The notes under the pieces: generated by a model
Databases searched by the model: none
What the model was told of the DNA's origin: nothing
The model's input: only the letters and a program-made list of their open reading frames with translations
Shown here: positions 52,002-60,911 of the stretch, piece after piece
How positions within the stretch are numbered: position 1 is the stretch's first letter
Layout: every line of letters begins with the position of its first letter
Translations under genes and position numbers: made by a program
From: Arthrobacter globiformis
GTDB taxonomy: Bacteria; Actinomycetota; Actinomycetes; Actinomycetales; Micrococcaceae
Direction of reading: 5' to 3'
DNA: 64,000 nucleotides
Assembly: GCF_030817195.1 (NCBI RefSeq)
Contig: NZ_JAUSYZ010000001.1
Location: 1,426,001-1,490,000, forward strand

Positions 52002-55000
52002 TGCTGAACAAAGAAATTTTCGTCGAGGACCCCACCAAAAAGAGCATCCCTAACCTCGGGGTGGCAAAGGTTGGGGAACCCACGGACGACGCCGGCTGGG
52101 CGGTTCTGGAGTACGAGCTGAAGAGCTTCGTCTGCGAGGGCGCGTACGCGCAGGGCCTGGACCGCATCCTGTCCTCATACGTCGGGCAGGCAGGATCTTC
52201 ACAACCTGCAGCCTGGGTCAGCGGGTTCTATGGCAGTGGAAAGTCACATCTCGTAAGGGTTCTGGAGTACCTTTGGCGAGACCTGGAGCTTGCAGATGGT
52301 TCGACAGCGCGGGGGCTGGTTCGAACTCCTCAACCGGTAACTGACGTTTTGCGCGAGCTCAGCACTCTTGGAAACCGAAACGGGGGCCTCTGGTCGGCGG
52401 CGGGCACACTGGGTGCTGGAGCCGGTTCTGTGCGTCTCGGGTTTTTGTCGATCGTTTTGGGAGCGGCAGGTCTTCCGACGGACCTTGCCCCGGCCCGCTG
52501 TGTGATGTGGCTGCAGGATGAAGGGCTTTTTGAAGCCGTCCAGGCAGACATTGCCAGCCGAGGACTCGACTGGGAAATGGTTCTCGAGAACATGTACGTC
52601 TCTGAGCTGGGTGAGGCGATCCTGGCCGCGAAGCCCGGATGGGCAGCCGGTCCGGATATGGCCCGGGAACAGATCCACAACCAGTTTCCGCAGCCGGAAG
52701 ACATATCCCTGTCGGAGACCATCAAGATCGTAGAACATGTGCTTCGCCAGGTGTCGGACACAGTCGGCAAGCTGCCGTGTGCCCTCGTCGTCCTTGACGA
52801 AATGCAGCAGTTCATAAACGAGGACCCAGACCGTGCCCAGCAGGTCCAGTTGCTTGTTGAGGCCTGCTCAAGCAGTTTCGACGGCCTCCTCATGATCGTT
52901 GCCACGGGACAGGCCGCCCTCCAGACTACTGCCGTCCTTCAAAAGCTGATCGACCGCTTCGCCATTCAAGTACAGCTCTCTGACACCGACGTCGACGCCG
53001 TTATTCGGGAGGTCGTTCTGCGGAAGCGACCTGAAAAAGTGTCCGCGCTGCAACTGGTCCTCGAGAATCAGGCAGGTGAAATTGACAGGCAGCTGGGCGG
53101 TGCGGTTATTGCGCCATCGGCTTCTGACGAAAAGTACCTTGTGCCTGACTATCCCCTGCTGCCGTCTCGTCGTCGTTTCTGGGAGCACGTCCTCCGTTCG
53201 GTTGACAAGGCGGGCAAGGCAGGTCAGCTTAGGTCCCAGTTGCGTGTTGTTCACGAAGCGAACAGGGTTGTGGCGGACTCTCCGGTCGGCACCGTTGTGC
53301 CTGCGGACTTCATTTACGATGAGAAGTCTGCTGACATGCTCCAGACCGGCGTACTGCTTCGGGAGATCGAACAGCTCATCAAGGGGGAGCGTTCGCAGGG
53401 GCCCGAAGGAGAGCTCCGGAGCCGTGTCCTGGCTCTTGTATTCCTGATTTCGCAGCTCTCCCGGGAAGGCTTTGCAGACACAGGTGTGCGGGCCACTGAG
53501 CAGCACATCGCCGATCTCCTGGTGGATGATCTGTCCGGTTCCGGACCTGGTTTACGTGCCCAAGTTCCAAAGGTACTCGAGCAGCTTCACGCTGAATCCA
53601 AGCTCCTCAAAGTTGACGAGGAGTACTTCCTGCAGACACAGGCAGGGCAGGAATGGGCTAAGGACTTCCGCAACCGCAGGGCTTCTTTCCTGAGTGACAC
53701 GACCCGGGTCGCCCACGCGCGCGACAGTGCCTTCCGAGACGCAATGACGCGAGTTGTCCCCCGGTCACGGCAACATGGACTCAGTAAGACCCCACGAACC
53801 GTTGAAATAAGTTTCAGCGACGTAGAGCCGAAGGTTGACCTCAGCATTTGGGTCTGGGTCCGCACAGGTTGGGATCTAGCAGAAAAACAATTCATTGACC
53901 TGGCCAGCTCAGGAAGCACGGACTCGCCTCTTATTTTTGTTTACCTGCCCAAGGTCGACGCCGACGCCATGGTCGGTGCCTTGGCGGACTTGGCAGCGGC
54001 GGAGGAAACGTTGGCAACCAGGCCGCGTCCGAATACGGACGAGGGTGTATCCGCCCGCAAGGCCATGGAATCCACCCGGGAGATGGCTCGGCAGAAGGTG
54101 GCCGGGCACGTTTCCGATGTCCTTCGTCAGTCGACCGTGGCGCAGTCAGGAGGTAACCGAATTGCAGAATCGGACCTAAGTAAGGCTCTGACAACGGCCG
54201 TGGACAGGTCCATTGACCGTCTTTACCCCAAGTTCCGGGAAGGTGACCATACAGGCTGGGCAACCGTATGGGCGCGGGCGGTGGAAGGCAACGAAAACTG
54301 TTTAGAGGCGGTTAATCACAAGGGGTCAACTGCGTCGCACCCAGTCTGCAAAGCAATACTTTCCGCTGTCGGGCCCGCGGGGACATCCGGAAACGAACTC
54401 CGGAAAAAGTTTGAATCTCCAGAGTACGGCTGGCCGCGTGACGCAGTACATGCGGGCCTCGCGGCCCTCGTACTGGCTACCGAGCTAAACGCTGAGGAAA
54501 ACGGTCTCCCGGTCTCCGCGCGACAGCTAAAGCCGAATGCCATCGGTAAACTGACTTTCCGCCGCGAAACGAAAGCCGTCCCGCTCAGCACACGGCTCGC
54601 CGTACAGCAGGTGCTCATCGAATCCGGAATTCCCGTGGAGAAGAACGAAGAGGCGGCCGCGTGTGCGCTGCTCCTACAACGGCTTAGCGACCTTGCGGGT
54701 GCGGCAGGCGGTACTGCACCGCTGCCGGCGCCGCCGTCGACGTCGTTTCTGGACCCGTTGAAGGGTCTCAAGGGAAATGAATTGATTTCAGCGGTGCACG
54801 ACCACCGTGAAGCGATTCGGACCGCGGTGGCGGAATGGCGGGCCGCGGCAACGCTCAAGCAGGACAGGTTAGCTGACTTCTCCAAAGCCCAGCGTCTGGT
54901 AACCCATCTGCCTGATAGCGGCGATCACATTGCGCGCGAGTTGCGTTCAGTTCAGGACAACCGGCAGCTGCTCCAGTCACCTGATCCCGTCAGGCCCATC

Positions 55001-55435
55001 ATTCTCGCTGCGGCCGATATGCTGCGCAATGCACTGAACGCCCAATTGTCCCGTTATAACCAGGCGGTAGCCACGGCACGAACGCACATTGCGGAGGATG
55101 AAAGCTGGGCTGTCCTCAGCGGTGGCCAACAGGAAGAACTGTTGTCGAAGTACGAAATGGCGACGGTGGAAACGCCTGCGCTCGGCACAGCAGATCAGGT
55201 ATTGGCCGCTGTGGAAACCCGCCCCCTGAGCTCGTGGAATGACCGCATAGATGCAGTTGACGCCCAGCTGGGCCGATTGCGCCAGGCTGCCGCCAGGTTA
55301 GTTGAACCCACCGCATTCAAGATTACCCCGCCGAGTGCGACGCTCAAGTCTGAAGTTGAGGTCGAGACATACATTGAACACCTTCGCAAACAGATGCTGA
55401 CTGAGCTCCAGCAGCACAAGTCGCTCATCGTCTAG
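52001..55435 (+). CDS. brxC: BREX ATPase BrxC
   Basis: A 1144-residue AAA+ type ATPase of the BrxC/PglY family. The N-terminus LNKEIFVEDPTKKSIPNLGV is highly characteristic. Walker A is GFYGSGKSHLVRVLEYLW near residue 74, and a Walker B-like VVLDEMQQFINEDPDRAQ lies near residue 264. The rest is a long helical region with a coiled coil near the C-terminus. It is needed for BREX methylation and phage exclusion. The frame also allows a GTG at 51998; ATG 52001 is preferred because AGAGGA is well spaced. Length is normal for the family. pglX follows after 11 bases. Confidence 0.93.
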   Translation: MLNKEIFVEDPTKKSIPNLGVAKVGEPTDDAGWAVLEYELKSFVCEGAYAQGLDRILSSYVGQAGSSQPAAWVSGFYGSGKSHLVRVLEYLWRDLELADGSTARGLVRTPQPVTDVLRELSTLGNRNGGLWSAAGTLGAGAGSVRLGFLSIVLGAAGLPTDLAPARCVMWLQDEGLFEAVQADIASRGLDWEMVLENMYVSELGEAILAAKPGWAAGPDMAREQIHNQFPQPEDISLSETIKIVEHVLRQVSDTVGKLPCALVVLDEMQQFINEDPDRAQQVQLLVEACSSSFDGLLMIVATGQAALQTTAVLQKLIDRFAIQVQLSDTDVDAVIREVVLRKRPEKVSALQLVLENQAGEIDRQLGGAVIAPSASDEKYLVPDYPLLPSRRRFWEHVLRSVDKAGKAGQLRSQLRVVHEANRVVADSPVGTVVPADFIYDEKSADMLQTGVLLREIEQLIKGERSQGPEGELRSRVLALVFLISQLSREGFADTGVRATEQHIADLLVDDLSGSGPGLRAQVPKVLEQLHAESKLLKVDEEYFLQTQAGQEWAKDFRNRRASFLSDTTRVAHARDSAFRDAMTRVVPRSRQHGLSKTPRTVEISFSDVEPKVDLSIWVWVRTGWDLAEKQFIDLASSGSTDSPLIFVYLPKVDADAMVGALADLAAAEETLATRPRPNTDEGVSARKAMESTREMARQKVAGHVSDVLRQSTVAQSGGNRIAESDLSKALTTAVDRSIDRLYPKFREGDHTGWATVWARAVEGNENCLEAVNHKGSTASHPVCKAILSAVGPAGTSGNELRKKFESPEYGWPRDAVHAGLAALVLATELNAEENGLPVSARQLKPNAIGKLTFRRETKAVPLSTRLAVQQVLIESGIPVEKNEEAAACALLLQRLSDLAGAAGGTAPLPAPPSTSFLDPLKGLKGNELISAVHDHREAIRTAVAEWRAAATLKQDRLADFSKAQRLVTHLPDSGDHIARELRSVQDNRQLLQSPDPVRPIILAAADMLRNALNAQLSRYNQAVATARTHIAEDESWAVLSGGQQEELLSKYEMATVETPALGTADQVLAAVETRPLSSWNDRIDAVDAQLGRLRQAAARLVEPTAFKITPPSATLKSEVEVETYIEHLRKQMLTELQQHKSLIV

Positions 55436-55446
55436 GGAGTAAGTAC

Positions 55447-58400
55447 ATGTCGGTGTTGTCGGGTGTTTTGCGGAAGTTGCTTGAGCGTGCGGTGGTTGAT
55501 GGGCGTGTGGTGGCTGAGGGTGGTGCTGCTGCTGCGTTGACGCGTTTGGGTGTGGGGTTGCGTGATGCGCCGGGGCATTTGAGTTTGGAGGAGCGGGCGC
55601 TTCGGAATGGTTTGCGGGCGCGGGCTCGTCAGCTGGGGGATCGTTTGGAGCTTTCCGGTGATCCTGGGGATGTGTGGGTGGCGTCGCCGTTGCTGGTGGG
55701 TGAAGTTGCGTATGAGCAGTGGCATCGGTTCCTATTTGCGCGGTTCCTGGAGATTAACGCTTTGTTGCGGCACCCGGAGTACGGTGTTCCGGTTTCTTTG
55801 GAAGATTGCCAGGAGCTGGCCGAGGGGCTGGGTGAGCCTGATGGTTGGTCGGTGGCGGCGCGTTTCGCGGCGGAGATTCTGCCGGGGATTTTCAAGCCGT
55901 CCGATCCTGCGGTGAAGGTGGGGCTGGCGCGGGAGGATTTGCTGGCGTTGGAGCGGGCTGTGACGGGCCTGCCGGCGGAGGTGTTTACGGCGGAGGATTC
56001 GCTGGGGTGGGTGTACCAGTTCTGGCAGTCCAAGGCCAAGGAAGCGGTGAACGACTCGGGCCGCAAGATCGGCGGTGCGGATCTGTCGCCGGTGACGCAG
56101 CTGTTCACCGAGGATTACATGGTGCGGTTCCTGTTAGAGAACTCGCTGGGTGCGTGGTGGGCGGGCCGGCATCCGGAGTCGTCTCTTCTGTCTGGGTTTG
56201 AGTTCCTGAGGTTCGCGGAGGACGGCACTCCCGCGGCGGGGACGTTTGAGGGCTGGCCGGAGACGGTTGCGGAGGTGACCGTGATGGATCCGTGCTGCGG
56301 GTCCGGGCATTTTTTGGTCGGGGCGTTCGGGATGTTGTGGCGGATGCGGGCGGAGGAAGAGGGTCTGTCTCCGGCGGCGGCGCAGGATGCGGTGCTGGCT
56401 GAGAATCTGTTTGGTCTGGAGCTGGATCCGCGCTGTACGCAGATTGCGATGTTTGCGTTGGCGCTGGAGGCATGGAAGCAGGGCGGTTTCCGGAAGCTTC
56501 CGGTGCCGCAGGTGGCGTGTTCTGGGATCCCGGCAAAGGCGCCGCTGGCGGACTGGACGAAGCTCGCCGAGGGCGATTACCAGCTCGAGGCTGCCCTGAC
56601 CCGGCTGCACACGTTGTTCGCGGACGCGGACACCCTGGGTTCACTGATTGATCCGGTGCGGGCTTCGGAGCAGGCCGGGCTGGAATCCGTGGACTGGGCA
56701 GACATCGCGCCGCTGCTGGACCGGGCACTGACCTCGGAGGCTGCTTCCAGCGGCGACCCTGCGGCTGAGGTGTTCGGTGAGGCCGCCGCCGGGATCGCCC
56801 GCGCCGCAGACTACCTCTCCCGCAAATACACCCTCATCGCCACCAACCCGCCCTACCTCGGACGAGGAAAACAAGCGCCGCTCCTCAATAATTTCTTGGG
56901 GAACAGCTATCCGGAGGGCCGCGCTGACATAGCGGTGGCCTTTCTCCAGCGGTTTCGACAGCTAGGACAATGGAGCGTCGCCGTGACGCCGCAACATTGG
57001 ACCTATCTGGGAGGGTATTCACGGTTTCGTGAATCTCTATTGAAACAACGGGGAATTCGTCATATATCGACGCTTGGTGCTAGAGCATTTGAGGCAATTG
57101 GGGGCGAAATAGTCACTGTTCTCTTAGCAATATTGTCCAACGACTGCTCCGATACTTTTACACTGGCTGATCACTCTGATCAGAGCGGACCTAGCTCCAA
57201 ACGGTCTAGCTTGCAGGTTCGTCCATTTTCCCGAGTGAGTGTGCTCGACATGGCACAAAATCCGGATGCCAGGATCTTGATTCCCAGCGGAGATAGTATG
57301 CCGCTTCTTGCTTCCCGGGCTAGGAGCCATCAGGGCCTCATTACGGGCGATAACGCTTTGCACCTCCGATACCACTGGGAAGTAAGCAATCGTGGATGGC
57401 GTCCAGTAATTATTCCGCCAAGCATTACCAGCCTTTTCTCTGGACGGGAAATGGTTCTGTCATGGGATGACAAGCTGTCGGCGCCGGTGCGGGGGACGTT
57501 CGCGCGCCTCCAAGGAACGTCTGCGTGGGGACGGCCGGGGATTGCCGTCGCGCGGATGGGTGAGTTGAGGGCGACTCTGACCCGCGGTGAGCCTGTCATC
57601 GACAAAGCCGGTGCGGTGACGGTGGAGGACTTAACGAACCTAGCTGCGGTGTGGTGTTTTACTTCCAGTCATGAGTTCCGCACTGAAGTTCAACGTGTAG
57701 ATGCGGCTCTTGCTGTCGCAAGCGGGAGCTTGGTTAAGGTGCCGTTTGATGTGGATTATTGGCGGGGTGTGGCGGAGGAGGAGTTTCCGGAGGGTTTGCC
57801 GGAGCCGTTTTCGGATGATGCGACGCAGTGGTTGTTCAAGGGGGTTCCTGCCGGTGCCCGGCAGCCGTTGCAGGTTGCGGTGGCGAGGCTGCTGGGGTTT
57901 TCGTGGCCTGATCAGGAACCGGACGTCGTCGATCCGCTGGTGGATGGGGACGGCATTGTGTGTCTGCCGGCCGTGTCAGGTGAACAGCCGGCGGCGGAGC
58001 GGGTACGTTCCGTGCTGGCGGCCTCGTACGGGGGTCAGTGGTCCAACGCGCGTCTGGATGAGCTGTTGGTTGAGGCAGGCGGGAAGTCTGGGGATCTGGC
58101 CGGTTGGCTGGCCGATGTGTTCTTCAAGGATCACTGCAAGGTCTTTTCGAACCGCCCGTTTATCTGGCATGTCTGGGATGGGCGCCGGGACGGGTTCTCC
58201 GCACTGGTGAATTACCACAAGCTGGACCGGGCGACGCTGGAGAAGCTGACGTACCGGACCCTTGGTTGGTGGATTGACAGGCAGAAGGCCGACGCTGCAG
58301 CCGGCGCGGCGGGGGCCGAAGCCCGGTTGGCTGCGGCGACCACTCTGCAGGAGAAGTTGAAGCTGATCCTTGCGGGTGAGCCCCCATATGACATCTATGT

Positions 58401-58626
58401 GCGGTGGAAGGCAGTGGCGGAGCAGCCGATCGGCTGGGAACCGGATCTGGATGACGGGGTGCGGTTGAACATCCGCCCGTTCGTTGAGGCCGGTGTGCTG
58501 CGTTCGAGGTTCACGATTCACTGGAAAAAGGACCGTGGCACGAATCCCGACGGTACCGAACGCCACAACGACCTCCACTACACAACGGTCCAGAAGAACG
58601 ATGCACAAAGGACCCACAACTCATGA
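55447..58626 (+). CDS. pglX: BREX adenine-specific DNA methyltransferase PglX
   Basis: A 1059-residue N6-adenine methyltransferase that marks host DNA at BREX sites. The SAM motif VMDPCCGSGHFLVGAFGML is near residue 279 and the catalytic NPPY at residues 467-470 (IATNPPYLGRGKQ). The target-recognition region follows (about 480-760) and the C-terminus holds conserved helices (LDRATLEKLTYRTLGWWIDR). Codon use is mosaic: 55447-56870 and 57740-58160 are strongly G/T-rich at third positions, while about 56880-57480 is AT-richer and looks foreign. AGGGAG precedes the ATG. The stop overlaps the pglZ start by four bases. Confidence 0.94.
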   Translation: MSVLSGVLRKLLERAVVDGRVVAEGGAAAALTRLGVGLRDAPGHLSLEERALRNGLRARARQLGDRLELSGDPGDVWVASPLLVGEVAYEQWHRFLFARFLEINALLRHPEYGVPVSLEDCQELAEGLGEPDGWSVAARFAAEILPGIFKPSDPAVKVGLAREDLLALERAVTGLPAEVFTAEDSLGWVYQFWQSKAKEAVNDSGRKIGGADLSPVTQLFTEDYMVRFLLENSLGAWWAGRHPESSLLSGFEFLRFAEDGTPAAGTFEGWPETVAEVTVMDPCCGSGHFLVGAFGMLWRMRAEEEGLSPAAAQDAVLAENLFGLELDPRCTQIAMFALALEAWKQGGFRKLPVPQVACSGIPAKAPLADWTKLAEGDYQLEAALTRLHTLFADADTLGSLIDPVRASEQAGLESVDWADIAPLLDRALTSEAASSGDPAAEVFGEAAAGIARAADYLSRKYTLIATNPPYLGRGKQAPLLNNFLGNSYPEGRADIAVAFLQRFRQLGQWSVAVTPQHWTYLGGYSRFRESLLKQRGIRHISTLGARAFEAIGGEIVTVLLAILSNDCSDTFTLADHSDQSGPSSKRSSLQVRPFSRVSVLDMAQNPDARILIPSGDSMPLLASRARSHQGLITGDNALHLRYHWEVSNRGWRPVIIPPSITSLFSGREMVLSWDDKLSAPVRGTFARLQGTSAWGRPGIAVARMGELRATLTRGEPVIDKAGAVTVEDLTNLAAVWCFTSSHEFRTEVQRVDAALAVASGSLVKVPFDVDYWRGVAEEEFPEGLPEPFSDDATQWLFKGVPAGARQPLQVAVARLLGFSWPDQEPDVVDPLVDGDGIVCLPAVSGEQPAAERVRSVLAASYGGQWSNARLDELLVEAGGKSGDLAGWLADVFFKDHCKVFSNRPFIWHVWDGRRDGFSALVNYHKLDRATLEKLTYRTLGWWIDRQKADAAAGAAGAEARLAAATTLQEKLKLILAGEPPYDIYVRWKAVAEQPIGWEPDLDDGVRLNIRPFVEAGVLRSRFTIHWKKDRGTNPDGTERHNDLHYTTVQKNDAQRTHNS

Positions 58627-60908
58627 CCGTGTCCGGTAAGTCCGTTTTGGACGCCATCGCAACTTCGCTCCTGGATGCAGGCCGGTACAACAGCGACGAT
58701 AAAACCGGCCCTGTAGCGGTCCTATGGCCGGACCCGGAGCGTCATTGGGAACCGATCGTTACGAAACTTGGTGGAATTCTCCGTATTGCAGCGCTGGGCG
58801 ACTTCGACGAATCCAAGTCCACCGGACCAGCAATCTGGATTCGCTTACTGCTGGCCAATTCTAATCAGTCCTCGGAGGTGCCCCTCGTGGTTTATCTTCC
58901 AGGTGTTTCCCGTGGCGACCTCCGGGCGGTTGAAAGCAGTTCAGCCGCTCTTCGACCGTTGGCAGAACTGCAGTTCCGCTCTGCCTGGTGGCTCCAGTCG
59001 AATCAATCGCCCTGGACTCCAGGTGCTTTTCTCCGAAGCCCCGACGGTCTCAAACTTGATGTTGCGAGGGACGACGAGACCACAAAAAACCTCGCCTTGG
59101 TGCTATCCGAACTCAGCGACTCGGCAGTTGACGATCTCCGCAACGTCGGTCGCTTGGACGCGTCGTTCTTCTCCTCACTGTTGGTGGCCGACGAGACGAA
59201 GGCATTGCTTTCCTGGCTTAACGAGCCCGAGGCCACAAAGTTGGCGCTGAGCGGCAACGAGTGGGCAGCATTTGTGTCCCGATCCAAGTCAACATTCGGC
59301 GTGGATCCGGGTGCTGTGGGCGCACTGACCATTGCAGCGAAGCTGGGGCAGAGGCAAGGTCCATGGAAGAAGGCCTGGGACAGGTTCGCTGAGGCTCCTC
59401 ACAGCTACCCAAAGATACCGGACCAACTACGCAGGGCGAAACCTTCTGACCGACTCTTTTCCGATCTCCCCGACTCGTGGCCGCAGGACAATGAGGAGGC
59501 TGAACGGGAGGTCGAGGCCGCACTCGTTGCGACGGGCGGGGGTACGCCGGCAGAGGCACGGTCACGGGTCTTGGCACTCGAGCGAGAGCACGCCAAGCGA
59601 AGGCTGACTGTGTGGGCGGTACTCGGGGCTGCCCCGCTGGCCGTTGCGCTCCAGCATCTAAGCATTGTGGCCGGTAAGACCCGGAGCCATCCGAACGCAG
59701 ACAACCCCGCGGGATATGCGAGTTGGTATGCGGATGAGGGATGGCAGGTGGATGCGGCCGCGGTGGCCGCCTTGGCTTCAGTCACAGACCAGTATTCCCG
59801 AGGTGCCGTGGGAGATGCTCTTAGGGCAATCTACCTGCCATGGCTTGACGAGGTCGCTCGAAAGTTCCAGCATGCCGTGACGCAGCACGGTCAGTTGGCC
59901 GACGTCGGGCTGGATCTCGAGAAGGGCGACTGTGTCGTTTTCGTCGACGGCCTTCGTTACGACGTTGCTGAGTCCGTGCGGCGCGCCCTTGCTGAGCGCG
60001 GCGCAAACGCCGACATTCGCACCAGATTCGCTGCTTTCCCCACCATGACAAGCTCGGGTAAACCTGCCGTTGCCCCTTTTGACCAAGGGCTGACTGGAGG
60101 GAACGAGCTGGCACCGAGCGCTGACGGACGCCCGGTGGACGCGGGAGTCTTGCGATCCTTGTTAGGCCAAGCGGCTGTGCAGGTCTTGGGGCGTGATGAG
60201 CTTGGAAACCCGCAAGGCTTCGGCTGGACGGAAACCGGAGACTTGGACGCGACCGGACACAAGCTTGAACTTAAACTGGTGGACCGCATACCCCAAGAAG
60301 TAGCTGACATCGCCAGCAGGGTCCGTCAGCTGCTGGACGGGGGATGGGGACGGGTGCACATCGTGACGGATCACGGATGGTTGCTCATGCCGGGCCAACT
60401 CCCCAAGATGGAACTCCCGCAGCATCTGACAGTCGTGCGCAAATCTCGTTGCGCGCGGTTGTCGGACGGGGCCGGGGCCGTGGACCAGCCAACTTTTCCC
60501 TGGACTTGGGATTCCGGTGTTCGGATAGCCATTCCGCATGGAATAGCGGCCTTCCAGGCCGGCTGCATCTATGAACACGGGGGCGTGAGCCCTCAGGAAA
60601 GTATCACGCCGCACATCATTGTCAGCCGGACTGCAGCAAAGTCTCCCGCACGAATCGAGGGAATTAAGTGGCTGGGCCTTAGATGCCGGGTTGACTACGT
60701 TGATGCTCCTATTGGTGCGGTTCTGGACGTGAGAAGAAGCCCGGGGGACTCGTCGTCGTCCGTGACGACAGCCAAGGTAATTTCTGGTTCGGGTGAGGAT
60801 CGCGTGCTGGTGCCTGATGACTCCATCGAGGGCAGCATGGTTTTTGTCGTCCTGTTGTCCGAACAAGGGGAGATATTGGCCCAGGTATCGACAAGAGTCG
60901 GGGAGTAG
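58623..60908 (+). CDS. pglZ: BREX phosphatase-domain protein PglZ
   Basis: A 761-residue PglZ-family protein with an alkaline-phosphatase-like fold, required for BREX. The metal-binding motifs are in the C-terminal half: VVFVDGLRYDVAESVRRAL near residue 438, HIVTDHGWLLMPGQLP near 580, and YEHGGVSPQESITPHIIV near 650. The N-terminal half is an all-helical region with a conserved VAVLWPDPERHWEPIV start. The sequence fits the type found in type 1 systems with brxL. It starts within the pglX stop (ATGA) and ends 3 bases before brxL. Confidence 0.92.
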   Translation: MTVSGKSVLDAIATSLLDAGRYNSDDKTGPVAVLWPDPERHWEPIVTKLGGILRIAALGDFDESKSTGPAIWIRLLLANSNQSSEVPLVVYLPGVSRGDLRAVESSSAALRPLAELQFRSAWWLQSNQSPWTPGAFLRSPDGLKLDVARDDETTKNLALVLSELSDSAVDDLRNVGRLDASFFSSLLVADETKALLSWLNEPEATKLALSGNEWAAFVSRSKSTFGVDPGAVGALTIAAKLGQRQGPWKKAWDRFAEAPHSYPKIPDQLRRAKPSDRLFSDLPDSWPQDNEEAEREVEAALVATGGGTPAEARSRVLALEREHAKRRLTVWAVLGAAPLAVALQHLSIVAGKTRSHPNADNPAGYASWYADEGWQVDAAAVAALASVTDQYSRGAVGDALRAIYLPWLDEVARKFQHAVTQHGQLADVGLDLEKGDCVVFVDGLRYDVAESVRRALAERGANADIRTRFAAFPTMTSSGKPAVAPFDQGLTGGNELAPSADGRPVDAGVLRSLLGQAAVQVLGRDELGNPQGFGWTETGDLDATGHKLELKLVDRIPQEVADIASRVRQLLDGGWGRVHIVTDHGWLLMPGQLPKMELPQHLTVVRKSRCARLSDGAGAVDQPTFPWTWDSGVRIAIPHGIAAFQAGCIYEHGGVSPQESITPHIIVSRTAAKSPARIEGIKWLGLRCRVDYVDAPIGAVLDVRRSPGDSSSSVTTAKVISGSGEDRVLVPDDSIEGSMVFVVLLSEQGEILAQVSTRVGE

Positions 60909-60911
60909 CCG

